Assembly (NCBI GenBank): GCA_024635735.1
Contig: JAGXII010000145.1
Location: 1 to 8,115 of the forward strand
Direction: 5' to 3'
Source of the DNA: Christiangramia sp.
Lineage (GTDB): Bacteria; Bacteroidota; Bacteroidia; Flavobacteriales; Flavobacteriaceae
DNA: 8,115 nt
Within the stretch, counting starts at the first letter, position 1. The number at the start of each line of letters is the position of its first letter. Under the pieces are notes generated by a model. It saw nothing but the letters and a program-made list of their open reading frames with translations, was not told the origin of the DNA and did not search any database. The position numbers and the translations under genes are program-made. Of the stretch, positions 1-6,186 are shown piece after piece.

Positions 1-497
1 AAAAAGTGATTTTTGTAAGCTCAACTTCTGTTTATGAAGACAAAGAAAATTTTCCAACTTATACTGAAGAATCGGAGACCGATAATTCGAATCCCAGAGC
101 AGTTCAAATGAGGAATGCAGAATTGCTTTTACTTCATAACGAAAAACTTCCTGCTACGATTCTGAGGTTTGGAGGTCTCATTGGAAATGACCGGCATCCT
201 GTAAATCATTTGTCGGGCAGAAAAGATATTCCAAATCCCGAAGCCCCTGTAAATCTTGTACAACGAGAGGATTGTATTGCTGCTATTTTACAAATGATAC
301 AAAACGAAAAGAATAATGGAGTATGGAATGTGGTTTTTCCGGAACATCCTTCAAAAGAAGAATATTACACTGGTATTGCCCAAAATAGAAATTTAACAAC
401 TCCTGAATTTGACCATTCAAATACTTCCAAAGGAAAAATTATCAGTTCTGAAAAATTAATTAAAACCGGCTTTAAATTTAATCACAGCATTAATTAG
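1..497 (+). CDS. Atypical SDR / YeeZ-like NAD(P)-binding epimerase-family protein, 5'-truncated by window edge
   Basis: About 164 residues are visible and the frame is open to the left edge, so the gene begins upstream; the valine codon at 6 (GTG) is internal. The visible part starts at the end of a Rossmann beta strand, VIFVSSTSVY, followed by the TEES and NPRA segments, then LRFGGLIG, DRHP, and VNLVQREDCIAAI. This order matches the C-terminal half of extended SDR proteins of the YeeZ/SDR_a5 type. The glycine-rich nucleotide-binding motif would lie outside the window. The usual catalytic YxxxK is not visible after the SSTSVY strand: the equivalent stretch reads AVQMRNAE. Together with the family, this suggests an atypical SDR whose substrate is unknown. 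It ends at TAG 495-497, overlapping the 3' end of the convergent gene by 8 bp. Family assignment is fairly safe; function is not. Confidence 0.8.
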   Translation, partial: KVIFVSSTSVYEDKENFPTYTEESETDNSNPRAVQMRNAELLLLHNEKLPATILRFGGLIGNDRHPVNHLSGRKDIPNPEAPVNLVQREDCIAAILQMIQNEKNNGVWNVVFPEHPSKEEYYTGIAQNRNLTTPEFDHSNTSKGKIISSEKLIKTGFKFNHSIN

Positions 498-1218
498 TGT
501 GATAAGCATCCGCATAAGGTTCCCAAATCTCATACATTGGTTCTCCTTTAGAACTTTTTCCCATGTGATGCCATTCTCCATTCTCGACCTTATAATCAAA
601 TCCAAGACTTGCTCCCACGCGGTTTACATCCCTTGAGAAAAACTCAATATTCTCGGTATATTTTCCATCTTCTGCAGTATAAGAACCTCCCCCAGAACCA
701 AAAAATTCTCCGGTTGCCGAGTTAAATGCAACCCACTGAAACCTGTCTCCTCCAAGAATTTTGATAGTTCGGCGATCTCCGGGTTTACTTTTACTCATTT
801 CACCATCTCTCTTTCTACCAGTGATCACCCAGTTACCACTTAGATCATTCTGAATCGCTGATAATCTTTTCCAAACCTGAACCTGGGTTACATTATTGAT
901 TTTTATTTTATTCCCATCCTCAGTAAAAGTCAGTTCTGGATTGAAGGTCTCGCCTACCTCCTCCGGATTCTTCGTGCTGAAATCTATTTTTTCCTTGTAA
1001 TCACCCTCGGTGTATTCACCTCCTTTTGCCCATAGAAATTCATTAGTTTCCTTATTCCTGGCCCCTTCAGAAAAATAATTGTCCTGGTAAATTCTAACGA
1101 CCTCCTTATCATCTACTTTAAGTCCGTTTTCTTCCAAAAGTGTCCAGGAGCCTTCAAGGGTTTGAGCGTTCATCCCGGAGTAAATCAAAAATATGGCGAA
1201 TAAAAAAAGATTCTTCAT
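490..1218 (-). CDS. Secreted protein with two tandem lipocalin-like beta domains
   Basis: 242 residues. Residues 1-18 form a signal peptide (Lys, hydrophobic run, then GMNA before QT), so the product is probably exported to the periplasm or cell surface; there is no lipobox Cys. The mature part is two copies of one domain. Copy 1 (about 21-119) opens with LEGSW and contains GGEYTEGDYKEKIDF at 66-80, ending in VQVWKRL. Copy 2 (about 126-235) opens with LSGNW and contains GGSYTAEDGKYTENIEF at 177-193, ending in YEIWEPY. A GxW opening followed by antiparallel strands is typical of lipocalin-like/DUF4488-like small barrels of Bacteroidota. I cannot name the ligand or a function. It starts at ATG 1216-1218 and lies 68 bp downstream of hflX on the same strand, so read-through from hflX is possible. 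It converges with the SDR gene at its 3' end. Confidence 0.8.
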   Translation of the reverse strand: MKNLFLFAIFLIYSGMNAQTLEGSWTLLEENGLKVDDKEVVRIYQDNYFSEGARNKETNEFLWAKGGEYTEGDYKEKIDFSTKNPEEVGETFNPELTFTEDGNKIKINNVTQVQVWKRLSAIQNDLSGNWVITGRKRDGEMSKSKPGDRRTIKILGGDRFQWVAFNSATGEFFGSGGGSYTAEDGKYTENIEFFSRDVNRVGASLGFDYKVENGEWHHMGKSSKGEPMYEIWEPYADAYHTN

Positions 1219-1286
1219 AATTCTAAGTGTTTGATACTTATAAAAGTAAAAAGAATCCTTTCAAAATGAGTTAAAGCTTTATTAAG

Positions 1287-2510
1287 CTATTCTTTCTCTT
1301 CTCCGTACTTATCATATTCAGGATAAAGAAAATTGTTATAAGGGAAGCGGGTAATATGAATTTGTCTAACTTCTTCGTATACCTTTTTTCTAAAATCCTC
1401 GAAATTCTCTTTGTTTAAAGCCGAAATGAAAAGAACATTTTCTCCCATTTTATTCATCCAGGTTTTCTTCCACTCTTTCAGTGAATAATGAGCTGAAGTC
1501 CTTTCTGTAATCAGATCGTCTTCTTCAATTTTTTCAGGCTTATAATTATCAATTTTATTAAAAACCATTATTATAGGCTTATCGAGGCTATCTATTTCCC
1601 TTAGGATCTGGTTAACCGAATCTATATGATCTTCGAAATTAGGGTGTGAAATATCTACTACATGCAATAATAGATCGGCCTCTCTAACCTCATCCAGCGT
1701 AGATTTAAAAGATTCTACTAATTGCGTTGGGAGTTTTCTAATAAATCCAACGGTATCTGTAAGCAGAAAAGGAAGATTTCTTATCACCACTTTTCTCACC
1801 GTGGTATCAAGAGTTGCGAAAAGTTTGTTTTCCGCAAACACTTCGCTTTTACTTATCATGTTCATGAGAGTTGATTTACCCACATTGGTATAACCCACTA
1901 AAGCTACACGAACTAATTGACCACGATTTCCCCGCTGGACTTCCATTTGCTTGTCGATGGTCTCCAGTTTCTTTTTAAGCAATGAAATCTTGTCCCTCAC
2001 GATTCTACGGTCGGTCTCGATCTCGGTTTCACCGGGACCACGCATACCAATACCACCACGCTGACGTTCAAGGTGAGTCCACATACCGGCAAGCCTGGGA
2101 AGTAAATATTCATATTGTGCCAGCTCTACCTGGGTGCGGGCATAACTGGTCTTGGCTCTTTGCGCGAAAATATCTAGTATAAGCCCTGTTCTATCCAGCA
2201 CTTTACATTTTAAAATCTTCTCAATATTTTTTTGCTGGGCGGGAGAAAGTTCATCATCAAAAATGGCAGCTCCAATTTCATGTTCATCTACATAGGCCTT
2301 AACATCATTCATTTTTCCCGAACCGATAAATGTCTTAGGGTCGGGTCTTTCCATTTTCTGGGAAAAACGCTTCTCAACGTCCCCGCCAGCCGTATAAGTA
2401 AGGAATTCCAGCTCATCAAGATACTCTTCGAGTTTATCCTGATCCTGATCTTTGGTCACAATCCCAATCAAAACGGTCTTTTCGTATGCTAAATCGGTCT
2501 TTTCAATCAT
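1287..2510 (-). CDS. hflX: GTPase HflX
   Basis: 407 residues with the start chosen here. HflX binds the 50S ribosomal subunit and in other bacteria splits stalled or stress-damaged ribosomes. The N-terminal HflX domain (about 10-130) includes FIGSGKMND at 61-69 and IFDDELSPAQ at 83-92, followed by the linker RGGIGMRGPGETEIETDRR at 151-169. The GTPase domain has G1 GYTNVGKST (206-214), G3 DTVG (252-255), G4 NKID (318-321) and G5 SAL (363-365). About 40 residues separate G4 and G5, longer than minimal GTPases and, as I recall, usual for Bacteroidota HflX. An in-frame ATG at 2526-2528 would add MFTFVP, but those six codons run through a TACCTTTG promoter box. The ATG at 2508-2510 (MIEKTD) is therefore preferred. 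The suf terminator upstream isolates the gene from the suf operon. Confidence 0.96.
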   Translation of the reverse strand: MIEKTDLAYEKTVLIGIVTKDQDQDKLEEYLDELEFLTYTAGGDVEKRFSQKMERPDPKTFIGSGKMNDVKAYVDEHEIGAAIFDDELSPAQQKNIEKILKCKVLDRTGLILDIFAQRAKTSYARTQVELAQYEYLLPRLAGMWTHLERQRGGIGMRGPGETEIETDRRIVRDKISLLKKKLETIDKQMEVQRGNRGQLVRVALVGYTNVGKSTLMNMISKSEVFAENKLFATLDTTVRKVVIRNLPFLLTDTVGFIRKLPTQLVESFKSTLDEVREADLLLHVVDISHPNFEDHIDSVNQILREIDSLDKPIIMVFNKIDNYKPEKIEEDDLITERTSAHYSLKEWKKTWMNKMGENVLFISALNKENFEDFRKKVYEEVRQIHITRFPYNNFLYPEYDKYGEEKE

Positions 2511-2515
2511 AGGCA

Positions 2516-2523
2516 CAAAGGTA
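2516..2523 (-). promoter_or_regulatory. Bacteroidota -7 promoter box for hflX
   Basis: On the minus strand the sequence reads TACCTTTG, a perfect match to the Bacteroidota -7 element TAnnTTTG. It ends 5 nt before the ATG at 2510, so transcription would start at or next to the start codon and the mRNA would be leaderless or nearly so. No clear TTTG -33 element lies 17-23 bp upstream, which lowers confidence. Confidence 0.5.
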
Positions 2524-2579
2524 AACAATAGAACGCTACCGCACTCCAGGGGAGATTACTTCAACAAAAATTTAACTTG

Positions 2580-2612
2580 AAAAAATAAAAGCCCGCAGTA
2601 TACACTGCAGGC
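2580..2612 (-). terminator. Rho-independent terminator ending the suf operon
   Basis: Minus strand: a 9-bp stem, GCCTGCAGT paired with ACTGCGGGC (one G-U wobble), with a 4-nt loop GTAT, at 2591-2612. It is followed directly by the T-rich tail TTTTATTTTTTC. It lies 22 bp past the stop of the DUF3078 gene and separates that gene from hflX. In the plus direction the tail is only three T, so the terminator works mainly for minus-strand transcripts. Confidence 0.88.
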
Positions 2613-2634
2613 TTTGAACTCAATTTATTTTAAT

Positions 2635-3537
2635 TTAGAATCCGTAGTTGATTCCAAGTCCAAAAACTTCTCTTATCTGGAAAGCCGCTACAGCATTATC
2701 GTCATAAATTGCCTGGAATAATAAGTTGGCTGAAAGATATTTATTAATTCCCATTTCAAGGTTCATAAGATAATCTATATCTATATTCCCAGGTTCCTCC
2801 AAATAGTTGGAATAGAGATTTATTGAATTTTCCATCGAAACATTTTCAAGAATATCAAATTTGGCAAGAGCACTCAATGAAGCACCAAATTCAAAACGCA
2901 TTGATTCCCCTTCGTCCAGACCAAAATAATCTCCATCCACATAATCCGGTCCGGTAGTGAATGCATCATCGACAAAAATAAATCTTGAAGTGGCCGGCGC
3001 CAGATTTACCATTAAATCATCACTTTTTTTCCACATAATGCCAGGACCTGTTTGGAGATATCCCGGAGAGAGGAAATGAGTGGTTTCAGTTCTCAGGTTC
3101 TCTCCGGTATCGGGATCTTCACTAAACTCATAACCTTTGGTAATTTGAGTTCGGAAGTTCAGGAACCAGGTATAGTAAAAATTAGATTCCTGAATCTCTT
3201 TTCCTGCAATAGAATTAAATTCCAGACGATCACTGGTTTTCCGGGCAAAATCATCCCCTTTAACTTTGGTGAGTCCGTAATTGGCCAGAAGTTTATTATT
3301 CCAGGTAAAATCGTTCATTCGGTAATTAAAATCATAATTCAGTGTGAGATTTCCCGCGATACTTGAGGTTCCTCCCCCAGTCCATTCTTTATTGAAAGCT
3401 GATTGATTGAATAGAAGCTGGACATTTCCTTTGGTATTCCAACCGTTTGGAGGTACTGAATCTTTTTCTTTTTCTGTTTGAGCATTTACAACTGAGAAGA
3501 ATCCAAAAGTAAAGGCTAGAAGTAACAGTTTCTTCAT
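2635..3537 (-). CDS. DUF3078 family outer-membrane beta-barrel protein
   Basis: 300 residues. A signal peptide (1-19: MKK, hydrophobic stretch, VVNA, cut before QT) directs export. The mature part is rich in alternating polar/hydrophobic strands with many Tyr, Asn, Trp and Gly residues. Examples are the WNTKGNVQLLFNQSAFNKEW opening (about 33-52) and the GLGINYGF ending. A C-terminal Phe is typical of outer-membrane barrels recognised by the BAM complex. The NxxxWxGGG-like stretch (NKEWTGGGTSS, 49-59) fits my recollection of DUF3078. The function is unknown. Its ATG at 3535-3537 overlaps the TGA of the upstream DUF2480 gene (ATGA, 4 bp), so translation is probably coupled. A strong terminator follows, making it the last gene of the suf operon. 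The family call is by recall of sequence pattern and gene order, not by search. Confidence 0.85.
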   Translation of the reverse strand: MKKLLLLAFTFGFFSVVNAQTEKEKDSVPPNGWNTKGNVQLLFNQSAFNKEWTGGGTSSIAGNLTLNYDFNYRMNDFTWNNKLLANYGLTKVKGDDFARKTSDRLEFNSIAGKEIQESNFYYTWFLNFRTQITKGYEFSEDPDTGENLRTETTHFLSPGYLQTGPGIMWKKSDDLMVNLAPATSRFIFVDDAFTTGPDYVDGDYFGLDEGESMRFEFGASLSALAKFDILENVSMENSINLYSNYLEEPGNIDIDYLMNLEMGINKYLSANLLFQAIYDDNAVAAFQIREVFGLGINYGF

Positions 3538-4052
3538 AAATAATTTTTTGGTTTTTTATAAAGTGGCACCGATGAGCAGGCTTCCCCATACATGAGACTT
3601 TTTACCACCGGCTGTAGTTTGTTTATAAGAAATAAATAAGCATTTCTGGGAACTGGTTTACGGGAACAGCCTTTTACAATAACAGGTTTATCTTCAAGAT
3701 CTGATACATCCAGCTTTTCGATGATTTCAAAATAAAGGAGGCTTTCCATATCTTCCAGGCTACCGGTCATCACTTTTTTTGCATAAGGCTGCAGGTATGT
3801 GGTGACCAGCATATAGGCCCAGGCCGGAACTATCGCATCGGTAGAACAGGTTAGCGCGATATACTTATCTTTATACTGGAGCCAGTCGTGAGCTTTAGCC
3901 TGCTCCCTGAAGTCTTTCTCCCGAAGAACGAACCCTTCATGAAGCCATTCGCTTAGGTCGAACAATACTCTCTCTCCTTCAGGATAATAATCCTCAAGAT
4001 TAAAGGTTACAAGCTTACTATCGGCAACGCGGTTAATTATCTCTTCAGACAT
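3534..4052 (-). CDS. DUF2480 family protein, SUF-operon associated
   Basis: 172 residues, soluble, no signal peptide or membrane segment. It matches the Bacteroidota-only DUF2480 family by recall (TCSTDAIVPAWAYML, GCSRKPVPRNAY, GEACSSVPLYKKP). Three cysteines are present: C69, C129 and C159. The first two sit in an apparent internal duplication: residues 69-97 and 129-156 share C-S, V-P, A-Y, L-Q-P, K, M and G at aligned positions. A role is not established. Its place right behind sufE and the DUF59 gene, and its cysteines, make an accessory role in Fe-S cluster assembly or sulfur handling plausible, but this is inference. It begins 9 bp after the DUF59 gene, and its TGA overlaps the ATG of the DUF3078 gene. 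Confidence 0.88.
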   Translation of the reverse strand: MSEEIINRVADSKLVTFNLEDYYPEGERVLFDLSEWLHEGFVLREKDFREQAKAHDWLQYKDKYIALTCSTDAIVPAWAYMLVTTYLQPYAKKVMTGSLEDMESLLYFEIIEKLDVSDLEDKPVIVKGCSRKPVPRNAYLFLINKLQPVVKSLMYGEACSSVPLYKKPKNYL

Positions 4053-4061
4053 TCCTTGAAT

Positions 4062-4385
4062 TTATAGTAATCCCAATTCCAGTTTTGCCCCTTCACTCAT
4101 AAGATCCTGACTCCATGGCGGATCAAAAGTGATTTCGACTTCGCAGTCCTTCACTGTATCCAGTGATTTTACCCTTTCTTCTACTTCCATTGGAAGTGAT
4201 TCGGCTACCGGACAGTTTGGAGTGGTTAAAGTCATTAGAATCTTTACATCATAATCTGTACTAACCATAACGTCGTAAATGAGACCAAGCTCATATATAT
4301 CTACTGGAATCTCCGGGTCATAGATTGTTTTTAGAACAGTCACGATCTTTTCACCAAGTTCCTGTGTGTTTATTTCTTCTTCCAT
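4062..4385 (-). CDS. DUF59/MIP18-family SUF system Fe-S assembly protein
   Basis: 107 residues, a single MIP18 (DUF59) domain over nearly the full length. Hallmarks are YDPEIPVDIYELGLIYDV (22-39, with the conserved D23-P24-E25), TLTTPNCPVAE (52-62, with the likely reactive C58), and the FDPPWSQDLMSEGAKLELGLL ending (87-107), typical of the short SUF-associated form. Relatives (SufT, PaaD, eukaryotic CIA2/MIP18) assist maturation of Fe-S proteins, probably at the cluster-transfer stage; the exact step here is inferred from family and context. The gene starts 1 bp after the sufE stop and is followed 9 bp later by the DUF2480 gene, so it is surely co-transcribed with both. It is sometimes annotated as PaaD-like or SufT; it lacks the extra N-terminal region of long SufT. 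Confidence 0.93.
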   Translation of the reverse strand: MEEEINTQELGEKIVTVLKTIYDPEIPVDIYELGLIYDVMVSTDYDVKILMTLTTPNCPVAESLPMEVEERVKSLDTVKDCEVEITFDPPWSQDLMSEGAKLELGLL

Positions 4386-4386
4386 T

Positions 4387-4809
4387 TTAATTCAATTGTG
4401 TTTGATATGCGATGGCATACATCTTTAATTGTTTGATCATACTCACCAAACCATTGGCACGCGTTGGTGACAAATGCTCTTTCAGACCAATATCATCAAT
4501 AAATTTAGTATCGGCTTCAATAATTGCTGAAGGGTGCTGATTAGAGAACACTCTAATCAAGATAGCTACGATCCCTTTGGTAATGATTGCATCACTATCT
4601 GCCGTAAAAACGAGTTGATCCCCATCCAGTTCAGCATGTACCCAAACTTTACTTTGGCAACCTTTAATAAGGTTCTCGTCTATTTTATATTTTTCGTCTA
4701 TAAGAGGCAGGGACTTACCAAGCTCTATCATATATTCATAACGCTGCATCCAGTCGTCAAACATAGAGAACTCTTCGATTACCTCTTGTTGTTTTTCCTG
4801 TATCGTCAT
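4387..4809 (-). CDS. sufE: Cysteine desulfuration protein SufE
   Basis: 140 residues, the normal SufE length. SufE accepts persulfide sulfur from SufS and carries it to the SufBCD scaffold. The acceptor cysteine is C51 in KGCQSKVWV (49-57), the same place as in E. coli SufE. The N-terminal EEFSMFDDWMQRYEYMIELG (12-31) and the C-terminal LSPTRANGLVSMI segment are also typical. There are no SufU-type zinc ligands, so this is SufE and not SufU. It lies 114 bp downstream of sufS, a much wider gap than between the following genes, and that gap holds its own promoter. The stop is 1 bp before the DUF59 start. Confidence 0.97.
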   Translation of the reverse strand: MTIQEKQQEVIEEFSMFDDWMQRYEYMIELGKSLPLIDEKYKIDENLIKGCQSKVWVHAELDGDQLVFTADSDAIITKGIVAILIRVFSNQHPSAIIEADTKFIDDIGLKEHLSPTRANGLVSMIKQLKMYAIAYQTQLN

Positions 4810-4823
4810 ACCTCAATTTTAAG

Positions 4824-4854
4824 CAAAAGTACAATAAGAAGTACTGCTATTCAA
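4824..4854 (-). promoter_or_regulatory. Internal suf promoter upstream of sufE
   Basis: On the minus strand TTG (4852-4854) is separated by 20 bp from TACTTTTG (4824-4831). This fits the Bacteroidota sigma-A pattern of a TTTG/TTG -33 element, roughly 17-23 bp, and a TAnnTTTG -7 box. Transcription would start a few bases downstream, giving a leader of only about 8-10 nt before the sufE ATG at 4809. It sits in the only wide gap of the sufS-to-DUF3078 stretch. Confidence 0.65.
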
Positions 4855-4879
4855 CATTTTCTGATAATGATAAGATAAG

Positions 4880-4903
4880 TGCTTTCAATAGATCCGGAAA
4901 GCA
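4880..4903 (-). other. Small hairpin in the sufS-sufE gap
   Basis: A perfect 7-bp inverted repeat, TGCTTTC and GAAAGCA, flanks a 10-nt loop, about 20 bp past the sufS stop. The downstream minus-strand tail (CTTATCTTATC) is not a poly-T tract, so it is a weak terminator at best. It could slow or partly stop read-through or protect the sufCDS mRNA 3' end. Confidence 0.35.
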
Positions 4904-4923
4904 TTAAAAAAATGATTCCACTA

Positions 4924-6162
4924 TTACTGAAGCATCATTTTTGCCTTTTTTACTCCCTGTATAAAGAGGTCTATCTCTTCTTTAGTATTATAAAAAGAAA
5001 AGGAGGCTCGTACAGTTCCAGGTATTTTGAAGAAATCCATAACCGGTTGTGCACAATGATGTCCTGTACGTACAGCTATTCCCATTTTGTCAAGCAAAGT
5101 TCCAATATCATAGGGATGAAGGCCTTCAATATTAAAAGAAATAACTGCAGTTTTTTCAGCGGCTTCTCCATAGATTTTCATGCCTTCGATCTCTTCAAGC
5201 TTTTGAGTGGCATAAACCAGAAGTTCGTGCTCATAATTCGCAATTTCCTCAAAACCGATCTCGTTCATATAATCCAACGCGGCTCCAAAAGCAATTCCTC
5301 CGCAAATATTGGGAGTTCCCGCTTCAAATTTATGAGGTAAGCCGGCATAGGTGGTTTTTTCAAAAGAAACTGTAGCGATCATTTCACCACCTCCCTGATA
5401 AGGAGGTAGTTTTTCCAGCCATTCCTCTTTTCCATAAAGAACCCCTACTCCTGTAGGACCACACATTTTATGAGCCGAAGCCACATAAAAATCAACATCC
5501 AGGTCCTGAACATCAGCTTTAATATGAGGGGCCGCCTGTGCGCCATCAATTAAAACTGCCGCTCCTTTTTCGTGGGCCTTTTCAATAATTTCTTTGATAG
5601 GATTTACGGTCCCCAGAGCATTCGAAACATGATTTACAAAAACTAGTTTTGTATTTGGAGAAAGTAATTTTTCATATTCAGCAAAGATCAATTCCCCATT
5701 TCTATTCATAGGGATTACCTTTAACAGAGCTCCTGTTTTTTCGCACAGCATCTGCCATGGAACAATATTTGAATGATGCTCCATCGCCGAAACAAGGATT
5801 TCATCTCCCTCTTTTAACCGACTTTGAAAACCGTTCGCAACGAGATTTATTCCATGCGTAGTCCCGGAAGTAAGGATAATTTCATAAGCCTTTTCAGCAT
5901 TAAAATGCTTTTGCACTTTAATCCTGGCCTGCTCATATTTATCTGTGGCTTCCTGAGACAGGGAATGTACTCCGCGATGAATATTCGCATTATAATTTGA
6001 ATAATAATCTACGATCGCATCCATTACCTGCTTTGGGGTCTGGGAAGTAGCGGCATTGTCAAAATACACCAAAGGATAGCCATTCACCTTTCGGCTTAGA
6101 ATTGGAAAATCCTTGCGGATTCTTTCCACCTCAAATGTTTTAGCTTGAGTTTGCTGACTCAT
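4924..6162 (-). CDS. sufS: Cysteine desulfurase SufS (PLP-dependent)
   Basis: 412 residues, full length for a group II (SufS/CsdA) desulfurase. It converts L-cysteine to alanine and holds the sulfur as a persulfide, which it gives to SufE. The fold-type I PLP site is visible: TSGTT (98-102), EHHSN (128-132), DGAQA (206-210), and the Schiff-base lysine K232 in SAHKMCGPTG (229-238). The catalytic cysteine is C370 in RTGHHCAQP (365-373), the short SufS-type loop, and not the longer flexible IscS/NifS loop. YFDNAATSQ (33-41) and the NxNIHRGVHS segment (58-67) are also diagnostic. The start at ATG 6160-6162 gives the usual N-terminus before the RKDFPIL stretch. It follows sufD by 24 bp, so the two are co-transcribed; sufE follows after a 114-bp gap. 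Confidence 0.98.
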   Translation of the reverse strand: MSQQTQAKTFEVERIRKDFPILSRKVNGYPLVYFDNAATSQTPKQVMDAIVDYYSNYNANIHRGVHSLSQEATDKYEQARIKVQKHFNAEKAYEIILTSGTTHGINLVANGFQSRLKEGDEILVSAMEHHSNIVPWQMLCEKTGALLKVIPMNRNGELIFAEYEKLLSPNTKLVFVNHVSNALGTVNPIKEIIEKAHEKGAAVLIDGAQAAPHIKADVQDLDVDFYVASAHKMCGPTGVGVLYGKEEWLEKLPPYQGGGEMIATVSFEKTTYAGLPHKFEAGTPNICGGIAFGAALDYMNEIGFEEIANYEHELLVYATQKLEEIEGMKIYGEAAEKTAVISFNIEGLHPYDIGTLLDKMGIAVRTGHHCAQPVMDFFKIPGTVRASFSFYNTKEEIDLFIQGVKKAKMMLQ

Positions 6163-6186
6163 CCTTTAAGTATTTGTGATTTTTAA

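Noticed and set aside
481..503. CRP-like site (TGTGA/TCACA half-sites)
   Set aside because: The half-sites are in the reverse order and 11 bp apart, and they lie inside two coding 3' ends; not a CRP operator.
1219..1286. Promoter for the lipocalin-like gene (minus-strand TACTTTTA) and a terminator after hflX (AGCTT-AATA-AAGCT)
   Set aside because: The box misses the final G and has no -33 element at proper spacing. The stem is only 5 AT-rich bp, with no adjacent T tract. Too weak to list.
1982..2492. Plus-strand open frames opposite hflX
   Set aside because: Shadows of the hflX reading frame with no domain signature.
4879..5340. A long open frame on the plus strand opposite sufS, and another at 4534-4878 opposite sufE
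   Set aside because: They are antisense to well-supported, motif-rich genes, have low-complexity F/S/I-rich products and no recognisable family.
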